Notes under the pieces: model-generated
What the model was told of the DNA's origin: nothing
The model's input: the letters and a program-made list of their open reading frames with translations, nothing else
Databases searched by the model: none
Program-made: the position numbers and the translations under genes
Shown: positions 44,638 through 55,077 of the stretch, piece after piece
How the letters are laid out: every line of letters starts with the position of its first letter
How positions within the stretch are numbered: the stretch's first letter is position 1
NCBI RefSeq assembly: GCF_030646925.1
Contig: NZ_JAUSKL010000087.1
Coordinates: forward strand, 62,001 to 126,000
DNA length: 64,000 bases
Direction of reading: 5' to 3'
From: Candidatus Binatus sp.
GTDB lineage: Bacteria; Desulfobacterota; Binatia; Binatales; Binataceae

Positions 44638-46985
44638 CGGACGGCTCCTGTTTCGGACGGTCGCGGTTCGCTGCTCGGCTCGTTCACGGTCTGAATCAGC
44701 GGATGAACTCCGCTGACCAGCGCCAGAATCTCCGCGAGCGACCGGCCGGTCATCGGAATAGTCATATCAATCACGGGCACTACCAGCGACCCGACCATCA
44801 CGGCCTGGCCGTTGATAATTTCCTTGTGCGGCGTAGTCGCGTCGGCGGCGGTTTTCGGTTGCCTGACAAATTTGATCTTCAACAGCGTGTTGCGGCCGGC
44901 GCTTTCCAGATGCAGCCTACCCTCCCTGAACGGATAATGCCGAAGATCGCGCATCGCGAGATTCGCGAGATCCATCCCGACGTTGCCGACCAGCATCTCC
45001 TTCACTTCCTGGATCTCGCCAATCTTGAGCAGGCCGGGACCGTCGAATGCGAGGTCTACGTCGCCGGATAGCTGTGCTTCCCTGCTGAGCGCGAGATGCA
45101 AGCTGCCGCTGGCCCTGCCGTCCGCGTCGATATGATCGGGCGACAGATTGGCGAGCGCCTGGTGAACGTCGATACCGTGAATCTCGATCGCGCGGCTCGG
45201 CATCTCGTGCGTCATCAGATTGTACGCGGGCGCACCGGCAATACGTCCGTCGAAGATTTCGAAAGCGCATCGATCGCACGCGAGCATCGCGCCGTCGTCG
45301 TGCCAGAGCGCGTCCACGTTGCCGATGGAGTTGCTGCCGTAGGACAACGCTGCGATCTTGGTAGTCCCGTCGCGAATCTTCGTCGATGCGGGAACCCATT
45401 GATCGATTCGCGAATCGATCGCTGCCGCGATCGTCATTCGATCGAGCTTGAACGAATTGCCGCCCACCGCCGGAGCCGTCGCGCTGAAGTTCTGCAACTT
45501 GAGATTGCCGTTGAAGCCGATCCCGCCGGCCGGCGCCGCCGTGATGCTTCCGCCAAGGTCGAACTGCTCGAAAGCCGCGTCGATTACGCCGTGCAAATCG
45601 GGCGGAATGCTCGCGGCGTAGCGGCGGATCGCATCCAGATCGACGGATGAACTGGCGTTCTTGATTTGCAGGCGATCGATCGTAACTGCGCCTCGAAGCG
45701 ACGAGTCGAGGTCTGCCACTACTTTGGTCGCGCCCGAAAGATCTTCGATATTGAGCATCGCCTGCGATTTGCCGGGCACGCGGAGGCGCACGCTGGCGAA
45801 GCCGAGAATCGCGTCGAGATGTTGAGGAGCACGCGGACCGCGCGGCGCCAGACTGCCCGCGATGGAGAGATTTTTGAAACCCCCTTCGAGCCGGCCGGAA
45901 ATCTCGGGCGGCAGGCCGGGGAAGTAGCGGCGGAGCGTCGCCGCGGCGATCGTCGCGCTCGAATTGTGCACCTCGAGGCGACTGAGCGTGAGCGCAGTCG
46001 TCTCGCCGAATTTCAGCGACGAGCTGATTTTCGCGGCGCCTGACGCGTCATCGACATTCAGCGACAATTGCGGTCCGCCGGGCGCGCGCAGATGAATCTT
46101 CGAAAACGCAAGCTCGCCGCTGAGCTGGCCGCCGCCCTCGCCTCCAAGATCGATCTCTCCGGAGCCGGAAATCGATGCGAGGCCGGCCTCGATACGACCG
46201 CTGAGTTCGCGCGGAATCGTGGCGATCGATTCTCGCAACACGGTCGCATCGACGGCCAGCACAGCGTTGGCAGCCGCCACCTGCTGCACGATCAATCGCG
46301 AGCCATTCGCGGCCGGCTCGAGCGACGCTTCCAAGGTCATTCCGAAATTTTTGCCAAAATTCTTGCCAAAGTTTTTGCCGGAGCGCGCGCGCAACTGATC
46401 GACCTCGCCAAGTTCGAGATGAATCTGGCGCGACGGATTTTTGCGATCGCCGGACATCGTGGTTTTCAGTTTCAGCCGGCCGTCCGCATCCGCAGTCGAT
46501 GAAATCGCGGTAAGCGCCTCACGATGAATGCGTCCATTCAGGTCGATCGAATCGATCCAGAATGGCGCGGCTGCGCCGGCCTGCGCCGCCGGAATGTGCG
46601 CGAGCACAAAATCCAGCAGCGTTAGCTGAGAAACCGGATTCGAGCGCGCATAGAGAGTGACGTCGTTGAGCGCGAGACTCCGCAGCCGGCGCGAAATCAG
46701 CTCTCGCCAGCCAAACTCGGCGCGCAGTTCTCGAATCGTGACCAAGGGCCGCGCCGCGGACGGGCCGGTATCGTGCAGAAACAGATCATGCGCGACCAGG
46801 ATGCCCACAGGAGAGAGCGTGACCCGGCCGACCGCAGGATCGCTCTGCGGGAACAGTCTCGCCAGCACAACTCGCGCGAGCTGCGATGCGAAAATAAACG
46901 GGGCCGCAGCGATCAGAAGGAGCATCGCCACGGTGGCGATTCCGATTAGCGCGCGCGATCTGTGCGGCCGGGGCCAGCGGGACAT
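44634..46985 (-). CDS. YdbH-like AsmA-type intermembrane lipid-transport protein
   Basis: 783 residues. N-terminal membrane anchor (about 12-35), then a long beta-rich periplasmic region with repeating segments (SGRLEGGFKNLSIAG, GVIDAAFEQFDLGG) as in the AsmA-like proteins TamB, YhdP and YdbH. The C-terminal part (FDGPGLLKIGEIQEVKEML, FREGRLHLESAG) fits YdbH. An in-frame GKNFGKNFGKNFG micro-repeat occurs near 205-217. The stop overlaps the YnbE-YdbL-type start, so the pair probably forms the bridge carrying phospholipid between the membranes. Confidence 0.82.
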   Translation of the reverse strand: MSRWPRPHRSRALIGIATVAMLLLIAAAPFIFASQLARVVLARLFPQSDPAVGRVTLSPVGILVAHDLFLHDTGPSAARPLVTIRELRAEFGWRELISRRLRSLALNDVTLYARSNPVSQLTLLDFVLAHIPAAQAGAAAPFWIDSIDLNGRIHREALTAISSTADADGRLKLKTTMSGDRKNPSRQIHLELGEVDQLRARSGKNFGKNFGKNFGMTLEASLEPAANGSRLIVQQVAAANAVLAVDATVLRESIATIPRELSGRIEAGLASISGSGEIDLGGEGGGQLSGELAFSKIHLRAPGGPQLSLNVDDASGAAKISSSLKFGETTALTLSRLEVHNSSATIAAATLRRYFPGLPPEISGRLEGGFKNLSIAGSLAPRGPRAPQHLDAILGFASVRLRVPGKSQAMLNIEDLSGATKVVADLDSSLRGAVTIDRLQIKNASSSVDLDAIRRYAASIPPDLHGVIDAAFEQFDLGGSITAAPAGGIGFNGNLKLQNFSATAPAVGGNSFKLDRMTIAAAIDSRIDQWVPASTKIRDGTTKIAALSYGSNSIGNVDALWHDDGAMLACDRCAFEIFDGRIAGAPAYNLMTHEMPSRAIEIHGIDVHQALANLSPDHIDADGRASGSLHLALSREAQLSGDVDLAFDGPGLLKIGEIQEVKEMLVGNVGMDLANLAMRDLRHYPFREGRLHLESAGRNTLLKIKFVRQPKTAADATTPHKEIINGQAVMVGSLVVPVIDMTIPMTGRSLAEILALVSGVHPLIQTVNEPSSEPRPSETGAVR

Positions 46986-47248
46986 GCGACATTATGATAC
47001 AGGCAGATCGCTGCCGCATCGGGGCGGAGAGGAGTGCTTACGAGAGAATTGCAACCCGTATCGTGCACGAAAGAAACGCGGGAGAGCATCGCAGGCCACG
47101 TCAAAGCGCAATAAAAGTCAAAATTGTGGAGGGATGCGCACGGCTGTAATTCGTGTCGAGAGGCATCGTCTCAACACCTTATGAACATTTCATAACGTGA
47201 GGATGCTCACAGTTGCTTGACACGACCAAAAATAGCTTTTGAATGCAC

Positions 47249-47278
47249 TTGACATATGACGTGCTACTCACATATATG
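47249..47278 (+). promoter_or_regulatory. candidate sigma-70-type promoter of the activator gene
   Basis: TTGACA at 47249 is followed after 18 bp by TATATG at 47273, in an AT-rich part of the 366 bp gap ahead of the sigma-54-type activator gene. I see no GG-N10-GC sigma-54 element. The rest of the gap shows no gene. Confidence 0.5.
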
Positions 47279-47351
47279 GTCACCCTACAAATAGTAGGGA
47301 TATTTCCAAAACGGTCTTAACAGGGACTAAAAGCTCGGGAAGGAACACAAG

Positions 47352-48535
<1,184 letters not shown>

Positions 48536-48539
<4 letters not shown>

Positions 48540-49399
48540 CGAGCAGTCTTCCAGGCAGAAAAATCGCGGCCGGTCAATTGCTCGAGCCGATCGATTTCGG
48601 GACGAAAATAATCGCGGAGCCGCGCGTCCGTCTCGCGATCGACCGGCTTGAAGGGCTCGCCCCGCTCGGCGCAGAAGTGCCAGAGCGCGCTCTGCCTGAA
48701 TGAATTGGCCAGTCCGTGATAGCGATGGTCGTTCAGCCAGGCCATCAGATTGCGCGCGTTGCGGGCCAATCGGAGGTTGCGGGGCGCGACCGGCACCACG
48801 TGCACCCGCCGTCCTGCGACCGGCGAATTGGCGACCACAAACCTTTCGATCCCGATAAGATCCGCGACCCGATCGACGAAGGCCTGCGAATCGGCCTCGA
48901 GATCCTCATACACGATGACGAAAACGTTTTCGGCGCCCAGCGTATTCCGCCACGCGGCGAGGTAATGGCCGTAACGGCACGATTCGCGAAGATCCCTGTG
49001 CGACATCACCGCGTCGGCGAACTCAAGCCGCGTCCACACGTTGCGGACCATCAGGCGCCAGTGTGAATAGGCGCGATCGACGGGATCGCGAAACGAACAG
49101 ATGATGCGGCATCCGGGGATGTCGCGCGCGATGCGCGTTCGCGCGTCATCCGAAATGAAGTACGTTGGCGAAAATTCTCCGAGCGGCAAGCGCGGGTCGG
49201 CGTCGCGAAAAAACGATCGGTACCAGTCGAAGCCCTTGTCGTAATTCTTCGAGAAAAAATCGGTCTCCTTCTTTTCCTGCGGAAGAGCGACGCGGCCCTT
49301 CAGCACTTCATGCAGCCACGTCGTCGCGGTGCGCGGCGGTCCGACGCCGATGAAGCGTGGCAAGCGCGTGGGCGACGATTGAAGGATCGCGGCGGGCAT
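48536..49399 (-). CDS. sulfotransferase 1
   Basis: 287 residues. The 5'-phosphosulfate loop GPPRTATTWLH and 3'-phosphate motif SFRDPVDRAYSHW bind PAPS; the C-terminal RPEIDRLEQLTGRDFSAWK is shared with the three paralogues. Transfers sulfate to an unknown carbohydrate or lipid. Last gene of the minus-strand cluster; its stop overlaps that of the convergent activator. Confidence 0.92.
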
Positions 49400-49407
49400 C
49401 TCGTGAA

Positions 49408-50352
49408 TTACTCCACGTGCTTCGACGCGCGGCTGGTGCGACCGCCTAACGCCCGCGCCACGCTGAGCGGCAGATAAGTCCGGGCGTAGCGGAGATAGTT
49501 GCGCGCGCGCAGCGGATCGAATCGCAAGGCGCGACCGAACGCCTCGCGCGCAGTGGCTCGATCGCCCTCGTCGAGCGCCTTCAGCCCGATGTAGCCGAGG
49601 ATCGTACGCGGGGCGCGTTCGCGCGCGCGGATCAATCCCATCACATCGACGTTCCAGCGTTCGCGCGCGAGCCGTTCGAACAACCGCGCCGCCTCGCGTT
49701 CCTTACGTCCTCGCTTGAGCGGCTTGGGGAAGAGCGAAAAGCGCCACACCACCAGCCGCTCCGCGACGTAGGCGAACGTGCCGAGTTCGCGCGCGCGCAT
49801 CCACATGTACACGTCCTCGTAGCCGTAGGAGCGGAACTCTTCCGAGAATCCGCCGCACTGATCGAAGGCCGAACGGCGCATCAAAACCGCGCTCGGCATG
49901 ATCGGCCACAGCCGCGCGAAGAGATCTTCGAGCGTCGGCGCGCGTTCGACGCGATCGCCCACCAACGACGTCTTCAGTTCGCGGCCCTCGCTATCGACGA
50001 TCACCAAATCAGTGAACGCCATCACGCAGTTCGGGTCGGCCTCGAGGGCCGCCACCGTGCGCGCCAGGAAATCGGGCACCCACAGATCGTCGCCGTCGAG
50101 GAAGGCGAGATATTCGCCGCGCGATACCGCGACGCCCGAATTGCGCGCCGCCGAGATTCCGCCGTTGGGCCGGCGGATCATCTGGATGCGATCCTGGTAG
50201 CGGCCCAGCACCTGCGACGTGCGATCGGTCGAGCCGTCATCGACGACGATGATTTCGTAGTCCTCGAAGGTCTGCCGCAGTACGCTCTCGATCGTTTCGG
50301 CGACGGTGGCGGCGGCATTGAAGACCGGAATGATAACGCTGACTTGGGGCAT
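49408..50352 (-). CDS. family 2 glycosyltransferase
   Basis: 314 residues. VSVIIPVFNAAATVAETIES, IIVVDDGSTDRTSQVLG and AFLDGDDLW are the GT-A fold signatures; GGFSEEFRSYGYEDVYMWMR is the later acidic motif. Start is the ATG at 50352. It lies between sulfotransferase genes with 8-11 bp spacing and probably builds the sugar that they sulfate. TPR-like helices end the chain. Confidence 0.9.
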   Translation of the reverse strand: MPQVSVIIPVFNAAATVAETIESVLRQTFEDYEIIVVDDGSTDRTSQVLGRYQDRIQMIRRPNGGISAARNSGVAVSRGEYLAFLDGDDLWVPDFLARTVAALEADPNCVMAFTDLVIVDSEGRELKTSLVGDRVERAPTLEDLFARLWPIMPSAVLMRRSAFDQCGGFSEEFRSYGYEDVYMWMRARELGTFAYVAERLVVWRFSLFPKPLKRGRKEREAARLFERLARERWNVDVMGLIRARERAPRTILGYIGLKALDEGDRATAREAFGRALRFDPLRARNYLRYARTYLPLSVARALGGRTSRASKHVE

Positions 50353-50363
50353 CGCAAATGCGA

Positions 50364-51254
50364 TCAAACCGCGGCAAGCGGCTCGGTCGAAAGAGAGCGA
50401 TCGCGGCTTTCCTCAGAGTGCTTCCACAGAGACAGGTCGAGCTTCAACAAATCTTCGAGCGCTTCGACGTCGGGCCGGAAACGCTCGCGCACGCGCGTAT
50501 CCTGTTCGGGCGTAAGCCGCGGATACAAGGGACCGCCGCCGAAGCAAAATTCCCATGCGCCGGCGTGGGCCAGCAGATTGATCGTGCGATAGGCGCGATT
50601 GCGTTTCAGATAGACGCGCAGATGGCGCGCGTTCTGCGCAAGCTTGTGACTCCGCGGCAGGCTTGAAAATGAATTGACCGAGTCGTGGAGGCCTTCCGCG
50701 TCGTCGAGCGACGCGCGCGCGATACCGATAAAATCGCAGATCCGATCGAAGTACGCCTGCTGATCTTTTTTCAGGTCGTCATAGAAGCAGACCAGCACGC
50801 GCTGACGCCCGAAGCGCGCGAACCAATCCGCGAGATGAAACGCGTAGCGATTTGCGCCAGTGACCTGCGGGCGCGTCGCGAGGAACTCCTCGAAGCCGGC
50901 CTTGGTGTACGCGCGGCATCGCATCAGCTTGTAATGCGAATAGGCGCGCTCGACCGGATCGCGCAGCGTCACGATAATCCGGCATCCGGGCATGTGCTTC
51001 TGGATTCGTTCGCGCGCTTTGGGAAACGCAAAATAGTTGCACACCTCGCCCATTGGCAGGTTCGGCTCGGCGCGGCGAAAATGGCTCAAGTACCAGTCGG
51101 TACCCTTGTCGTAATAGACGTCGAAAAAATTGATTTCCTTCACGTTGAGCGGCAGTCCGACCCGGCCGATCAGCGCGCGATGCAGCCACGTGGTGCCGGT
51201 GCGCGGCGGTCCGACGCCGAGAAAATCAGGCCATCGCAGTTGGTCGCGGCTCAT
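50364..51254 (-). CDS. sulfotransferase 2
   Basis: 296 residues. GPPRTGTTWLH and TLRDPVERAYSHYK are the PAPS motifs; ends RPDVEALEDLLKLDLSLWK. The ATG at 51254 overlaps the stop of sulfotransferase 3 as ATGA; the frame continues upstream as a shadow of that gene. Paralogue of the neighbours. Confidence 0.92.
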   Translation of the reverse strand: MSRDQLRWPDFLGVGPPRTGTTWLHRALIGRVGLPLNVKEINFFDVYYDKGTDWYLSHFRRAEPNLPMGEVCNYFAFPKARERIQKHMPGCRIIVTLRDPVERAYSHYKLMRCRAYTKAGFEEFLATRPQVTGANRYAFHLADWFARFGRQRVLVCFYDDLKKDQQAYFDRICDFIGIARASLDDAEGLHDSVNSFSSLPRSHKLAQNARHLRVYLKRNRAYRTINLLAHAGAWEFCFGGGPLYPRLTPEQDTRVRERFRPDVEALEDLLKLDLSLWKHSEESRDRSLSTEPLAAV

Positions 51255-52159
51255 CGGCGGCCGCCGATTGCGCTCGCGCTCGCGTGACCGATCGACTCGT
51301 CGTCGCGTTGCGCTCCCTTCCACGCCGACAAGTCGCAGCCGAGGAGATCCTCGAGCGCCTCGACCTCGCCGCGATAGCGCTCGCGCAGGCGTGCCTCGAT
51401 CGCCGGATCGATCGGCGCGAACTCCTCGCCGCGGCCGAAGCAGTAGCGCCACACGCCGGCCTTGTCGAGCAGATCGATCGCGCGATGCCATCGATGAAGC
51501 CGCATCCAGTCGCGCGCGTTGCGGGCATTCTGCGCGACGCGGCGGCTGCGCGGCGCATGGGTAACGGTATTCACCCGCTCGGTCGCGAGCGACGAGCCCT
51601 GCACGACGACGCGCGGAATCCCGATGAACGTGCAGATGCGATCGAGATACGCCTGCGGGTCGGCCTCGAGTTCTTCGTACATGCAAACCAGCACGCGCTC
51701 GCGGCCGAACCGCTCCCACCAATTTTTCAAATGATATGCGTAACGGCTCGATTCGCGGATCACCGGATTTTTTGCGACGGTTTCCTCGAAGCCGACGCGC
51801 GTCCATGCGTCACGCCGCATGATTCGATACGACGAGTACGCGCGTTCGACCGGATCGCGCAACGAGCAGATTATTTTGCAATCGGGGATGAGCGCGGCGA
51901 TTCGATCGCACGCCTCCGGGATTCCAAAGTAGTTCGGATCGATCTCGCCGAGTGGAAGGTTCGCGGGGCATTGGCGAAAAAATTCGAGGTACCAATCGAG
52001 CCCGCGCTCGTGATGCTTCGAAAAATAATCGGTCTCCTTGATGCTCGGCAGGCCGACGCGCCCCGCGAGCACCCGATGCAGCCAGGTGGTGCCGGTGCGC
52101 TGCGGCCCGACCGCGAAAAATTCCGGCAGGCAACGCTGTTCTCTTCGGAGTTCGCTCAT
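51251..52159 (-). CDS. sulfotransferase 3
   Basis: 302 residues. GPQRTGTTWLH, SLRDPVERAYSSYR and the ending EVEALEDLLGCDLSAWK. Coupled to sulfotransferase 2. Together with 2 and 4 it shares the pattern of about 190 residues around FHLKNWWERFGRERVLVCMY-like strands, so they arose by tandem duplication. Confidence 0.92.
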   Translation of the reverse strand: MSELRREQRCLPEFFAVGPQRTGTTWLHRVLAGRVGLPSIKETDYFSKHHERGLDWYLEFFRQCPANLPLGEIDPNYFGIPEACDRIAALIPDCKIICSLRDPVERAYSSYRIMRRDAWTRVGFEETVAKNPVIRESSRYAYHLKNWWERFGRERVLVCMYEELEADPQAYLDRICTFIGIPRVVVQGSSLATERVNTVTHAPRSRRVAQNARNARDWMRLHRWHRAIDLLDKAGVWRYCFGRGEEFAPIDPAIEARLRERYRGEVEALEDLLGCDLSAWKGAQRDDESIGHASASAIGGRR

Positions 52160-52206
52160 CTATTCATCGATTCGCCGATAACGCTAATCGTATCTGAGCG
52201 CGCGGG

Positions 52207-53097
52207 CTATCGCGCGCTGGCGGCGAGGTCGCTCTTCGATTCGCGCGCGAGCCGCGGTCTTTTCCACGCCGACAAATCGATTTCCAACAACTCTTCGAGC
52301 GCCTCGACTTCCGGCCGGTACCGCTCGCGCAGTTTCGCTTCCTGTTCGGGCGTCAGCGGTGGGAATTTCTCGCCGCGCCCGTAGCAATACTGCCAGACGC
52401 CCGCGCGATCGAGCAGATTGATCGCGCCGTATGCCTGCCGGCTCCTCAGCCAGTACATCACGTGCCGCGCATTTTGCGCGAGCTTGCGATTTTTCGGCGC
52501 GCGCTCGTACGCGTTTACGTCGTCGCCGACCGGGCCACGATCGGCGAGCGAAATTCTGGCGATGCCAACGAAGTCGCACACCCGATCAAGGTAGCGCTGC
52601 GGATCGGCGCGTAGTTCGTCGTACATCGTGATCAGCACGTTCTCGCGGCCGAACTTGTCGAACCATCCTTTGAGATGGAACGCGTAGCGATTGCCGCGAT
52701 CGAGATGCGGCCGCGTGTTGAGCACTTCCTCGAACGAACCGCGCGCCCAAACGTAGTGCCGCAGCAGTTTGTACGCTGAATATGAATGATCGACCGGATT
52801 GCGCAGCGTCGTGATTATTTTGCAGTTCGGGATATGCAGTTTAATCCGATCGCGCGCCTGCGGATCGATGAAGTAAGGGCAGATTTCCGCAATCTTGCGC
52901 GAGCCGTCGGCGTAGCGGAAATGATGCGCATACCAATCGATTCCCTTCGCATAGAAAGTATTGAAGAACTGCGTCTCCTTCACGCCGTACGGCAAATCGA
53001 CGTGCCCTTCCAGCACGCGATGAAGCCACGTCGTGCCGGTGCGGCCGGGACCAACTCCGATAAATTCGGGCAGTCTCAAGGGGCGTGCTGATGCCAT
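52207..53097 (-). CDS. sulfotransferase 4
   Basis: 296 residues. GPGRTGTTWLH is intact; the 3'-phosphate motif reads TLRNPVDHSYSAYK, with Asn where the paralogues have Asp. Ends RPEVEALEELLEIDLSAWK. First gene of the minus-strand cluster; a promoter should lie in the 530 bp upstream gap shared with the LLM gene at 53631. Confidence 0.9.
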   Translation of the reverse strand: MASARPLRLPEFIGVGPGRTGTTWLHRVLEGHVDLPYGVKETQFFNTFYAKGIDWYAHHFRYADGSRKIAEICPYFIDPQARDRIKLHIPNCKIITTLRNPVDHSYSAYKLLRHYVWARGSFEEVLNTRPHLDRGNRYAFHLKGWFDKFGRENVLITMYDELRADPQRYLDRVCDFVGIARISLADRGPVGDDVNAYERAPKNRKLAQNARHVMYWLRSRQAYGAINLLDRAGVWQYCYGRGEKFPPLTPEQEAKLRERYRPEVEALEELLEIDLSAWKRPRLARESKSDLAASAR

Positions 53098-53382
53098 CGG
53101 GTGCGAGCGATTTTTGGTGTCGATTTCGATGCCGAGTACGGTCCGGTCGGGGACTTCATTTCACGGGACCCTGAGCGTTTGCGATCGAGCCGCGCCTTCA
53201 GGTCGCAACATTGCATACCAAGGAGGCGCGGATTTCAAGGCGACGCGGAAGCAATCGAACTGATCGAAGCCTGAGACTATCGGCGCGATCGCGTGCAGGC
53301 TGCTGCCCTTCGGTGATCCCACGCGGTTGCTTACTTCCGCCATCCTGAGAGCTTGTGAATTTTTCTGCACCGAGCGAGCCTG

Positions 53383-53497
53383 ACCAACTTTGTCATTCTG
53401 AGGCTAAGGCTGCGACGCCGAAGAATCCCGGATCTTTTACTTCGCTCAGCATCTTTCCGGGATTCCTCGCGCGGCAGCCACGCGCGGGAATGACAGC
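53383..53497. repeat. inverted-repeat element, mosaic copy
   Basis: Left arm ACCAACTTTGTCATTCTGAG up to GAAGAATCCCGG is identical over about 50 bp to the reverse complement of the element at 26782-26881 plus flank. The right arm CCGGGATTCCTCGCGCGGCA...GGGAATGACAG matches the half element at 27194-27235. Lies in the 533 bp gap 53098-53630, where nothing else was recognised. Confidence 0.8.
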
Positions 53498-53630
53498 AGG
53501 GGAGGGTTCGACTAACTGCGGCAGCTCGGTTACGTCCTGACCGATTGGTATGTTATATCGAATAAGGCCCGATACCGGCTGTTTAATTCGGCATCGTCGC
53601 TCGTTCCCCAATCGGCGGAGGCGTTAAAGC

Positions 53631-54929
53631 ATGAAGTTCCATTGGTTCGCAGAGGTCACCTATCCGCATCTCCCGGCAGATTTTCGCGAGCGATTCCCGT
53701 CTGCGTGGGTGACGCCGCCTGCGCATCTGATCGACCCGCTCAAGGCCGGCGAGATGTACCGGATGTTCATTCGCCTGATGCAACTCGCCGACGAGGTCGG
53801 CTTCGACGGGCTGACCGTGAACGAGCATCATCAGACGCCGCTGGCGGTGACGCCGTCGCCAAATCTGCTCGCCGCGAGTCTCGCCTCGACCACGAAGAAT
53901 GCCGCGATCGTGATCGTCGGCAATTCGCTGGCGCTCTACAATCCGCCGACTCGAGTCGCGGAGGAGTACGCGTATCTTGATTGTCTCTCCGGCGGACGAT
54001 TGACCGCGGGCTTCGTGCTCGGGACGCCGATGGATTCGGTGTTCGCCTACGGGATGGGGCCGGCCGAGGTGCGCGCCCGCTTCGAGGAAGCGCGCCAACT
54101 GATCCTGCGCGCATGGTCGGAGCCGGAACCGTTCGCATTCAACGGCAAGTACAATCAGCTTCGCTATGTGAATGTGTGGCCGCGCCCGGTGCAGAAAAAG
54201 CTTCCGATCTGGGTGCCCGGCGGCGGCGGCAGCGTCGAGACGTGGGACCTCGTGATCGATCACGACTATTGCTACGGGCATCTTTCGTTTTCGGGCTTGT
54301 ACTCGTCGAAGCCGCTGGTCGATGCGTTCTGGGACTACGTCAATCAGCGCGGCGGAACGACCAATCCGCATCGGATGGCGTTCACGCAAATCGTATGCGT
54401 CGCGGATACCGACGCCGAGGCCGAAAAGCAGTACTACGAGGCGGTTCGCTACTTCCATCGCAACGCGACGCCGGCCGCGGGCTTTCTGAATCCGCCGGGA
54501 TATACGACGATCAAATCGACCAAGTTCATGTCGGAGCTGGCGAAGAAAACCCACAGCAAGCTGACGCCCGAGGATCGCATCCGGGCGGCCCGCGGCGAGA
54601 TGAGCTTCTGGGAGTACGACGAGAAGGGCTACATCATCGCGGGCACGCCTGCGCGGGTGCGCCAGCGGTTGCGTGAGCTGATCGTCGATCTCAGGATCGG
54701 GCAGCTCATCGCGACGCCGCATATGGGCAATCTGCCGGAGGAAGTCGGAGCGCAGAACACAACCCTCTTTGGCCGCGAAGTCGCGCCCTATCTGCGCGAT
54801 CTGTGGGCCGATCAGCCCGATCACTGGACGCCCGAAATCAGCCAGAGGTTGGTCGCCGCCAATGCCCCTAAGCCGAGGACTGAGGCCAGGACAATGAGCC
54901 GGGACAAGGAAGCCGCGGCCGCCAAATAA
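53631..54929 (+). CDS. LLM class flavin-dependent oxidoreductase
   Basis: 432 residues, closely related to the protein at 39703-40962 (shared FDGLTVNEHHQ / FDGLGLNEHHQ, YLDCLSGGRLTAGFVLGTPM, IWVPGGGGSVETW). ATG at 53631 with no strong ribosome site. Likely an FMN-dependent monooxygenase of the C-terminally extended type. No regulator is adjacent. Confidence 0.88.
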   Translation: MKFHWFAEVTYPHLPADFRERFPSAWVTPPAHLIDPLKAGEMYRMFIRLMQLADEVGFDGLTVNEHHQTPLAVTPSPNLLAASLASTTKNAAIVIVGNSLALYNPPTRVAEEYAYLDCLSGGRLTAGFVLGTPMDSVFAYGMGPAEVRARFEEARQLILRAWSEPEPFAFNGKYNQLRYVNVWPRPVQKKLPIWVPGGGGSVETWDLVIDHDYCYGHLSFSGLYSSKPLVDAFWDYVNQRGGTTNPHRMAFTQIVCVADTDAEAEKQYYEAVRYFHRNATPAAGFLNPPGYTTIKSTKFMSELAKKTHSKLTPEDRIRAARGEMSFWEYDEKGYIIAGTPARVRQRLRELIVDLRIGQLIATPHMGNLPEEVGAQNTTLFGREVAPYLRDLWADQPDHWTPEISQRLVAANAPKPRTEARTMSRDKEAAAAK

Positions 54930-55077
54930 CACGGGATTACCGCAAATAATTGACCCCGCCAGAGCAGACTAATACTGTGCAGGGAATCAAATGCCGCGGC
55001 ACGCGCGCCGCCGACGACCAGTTGTGTGCGCGCGCTTGCATCGTGTCGAGACCGTTTTTTGGGACGGACGGATATAG

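Noticed and set aside
50364-51806. 480-codon reading of sulfotransferase 2
   Set aside because: The N-terminal 184 codons overlap sulfotransferase 3 in another frame; the ATG at 51254 with ATGA coupling is the better start.
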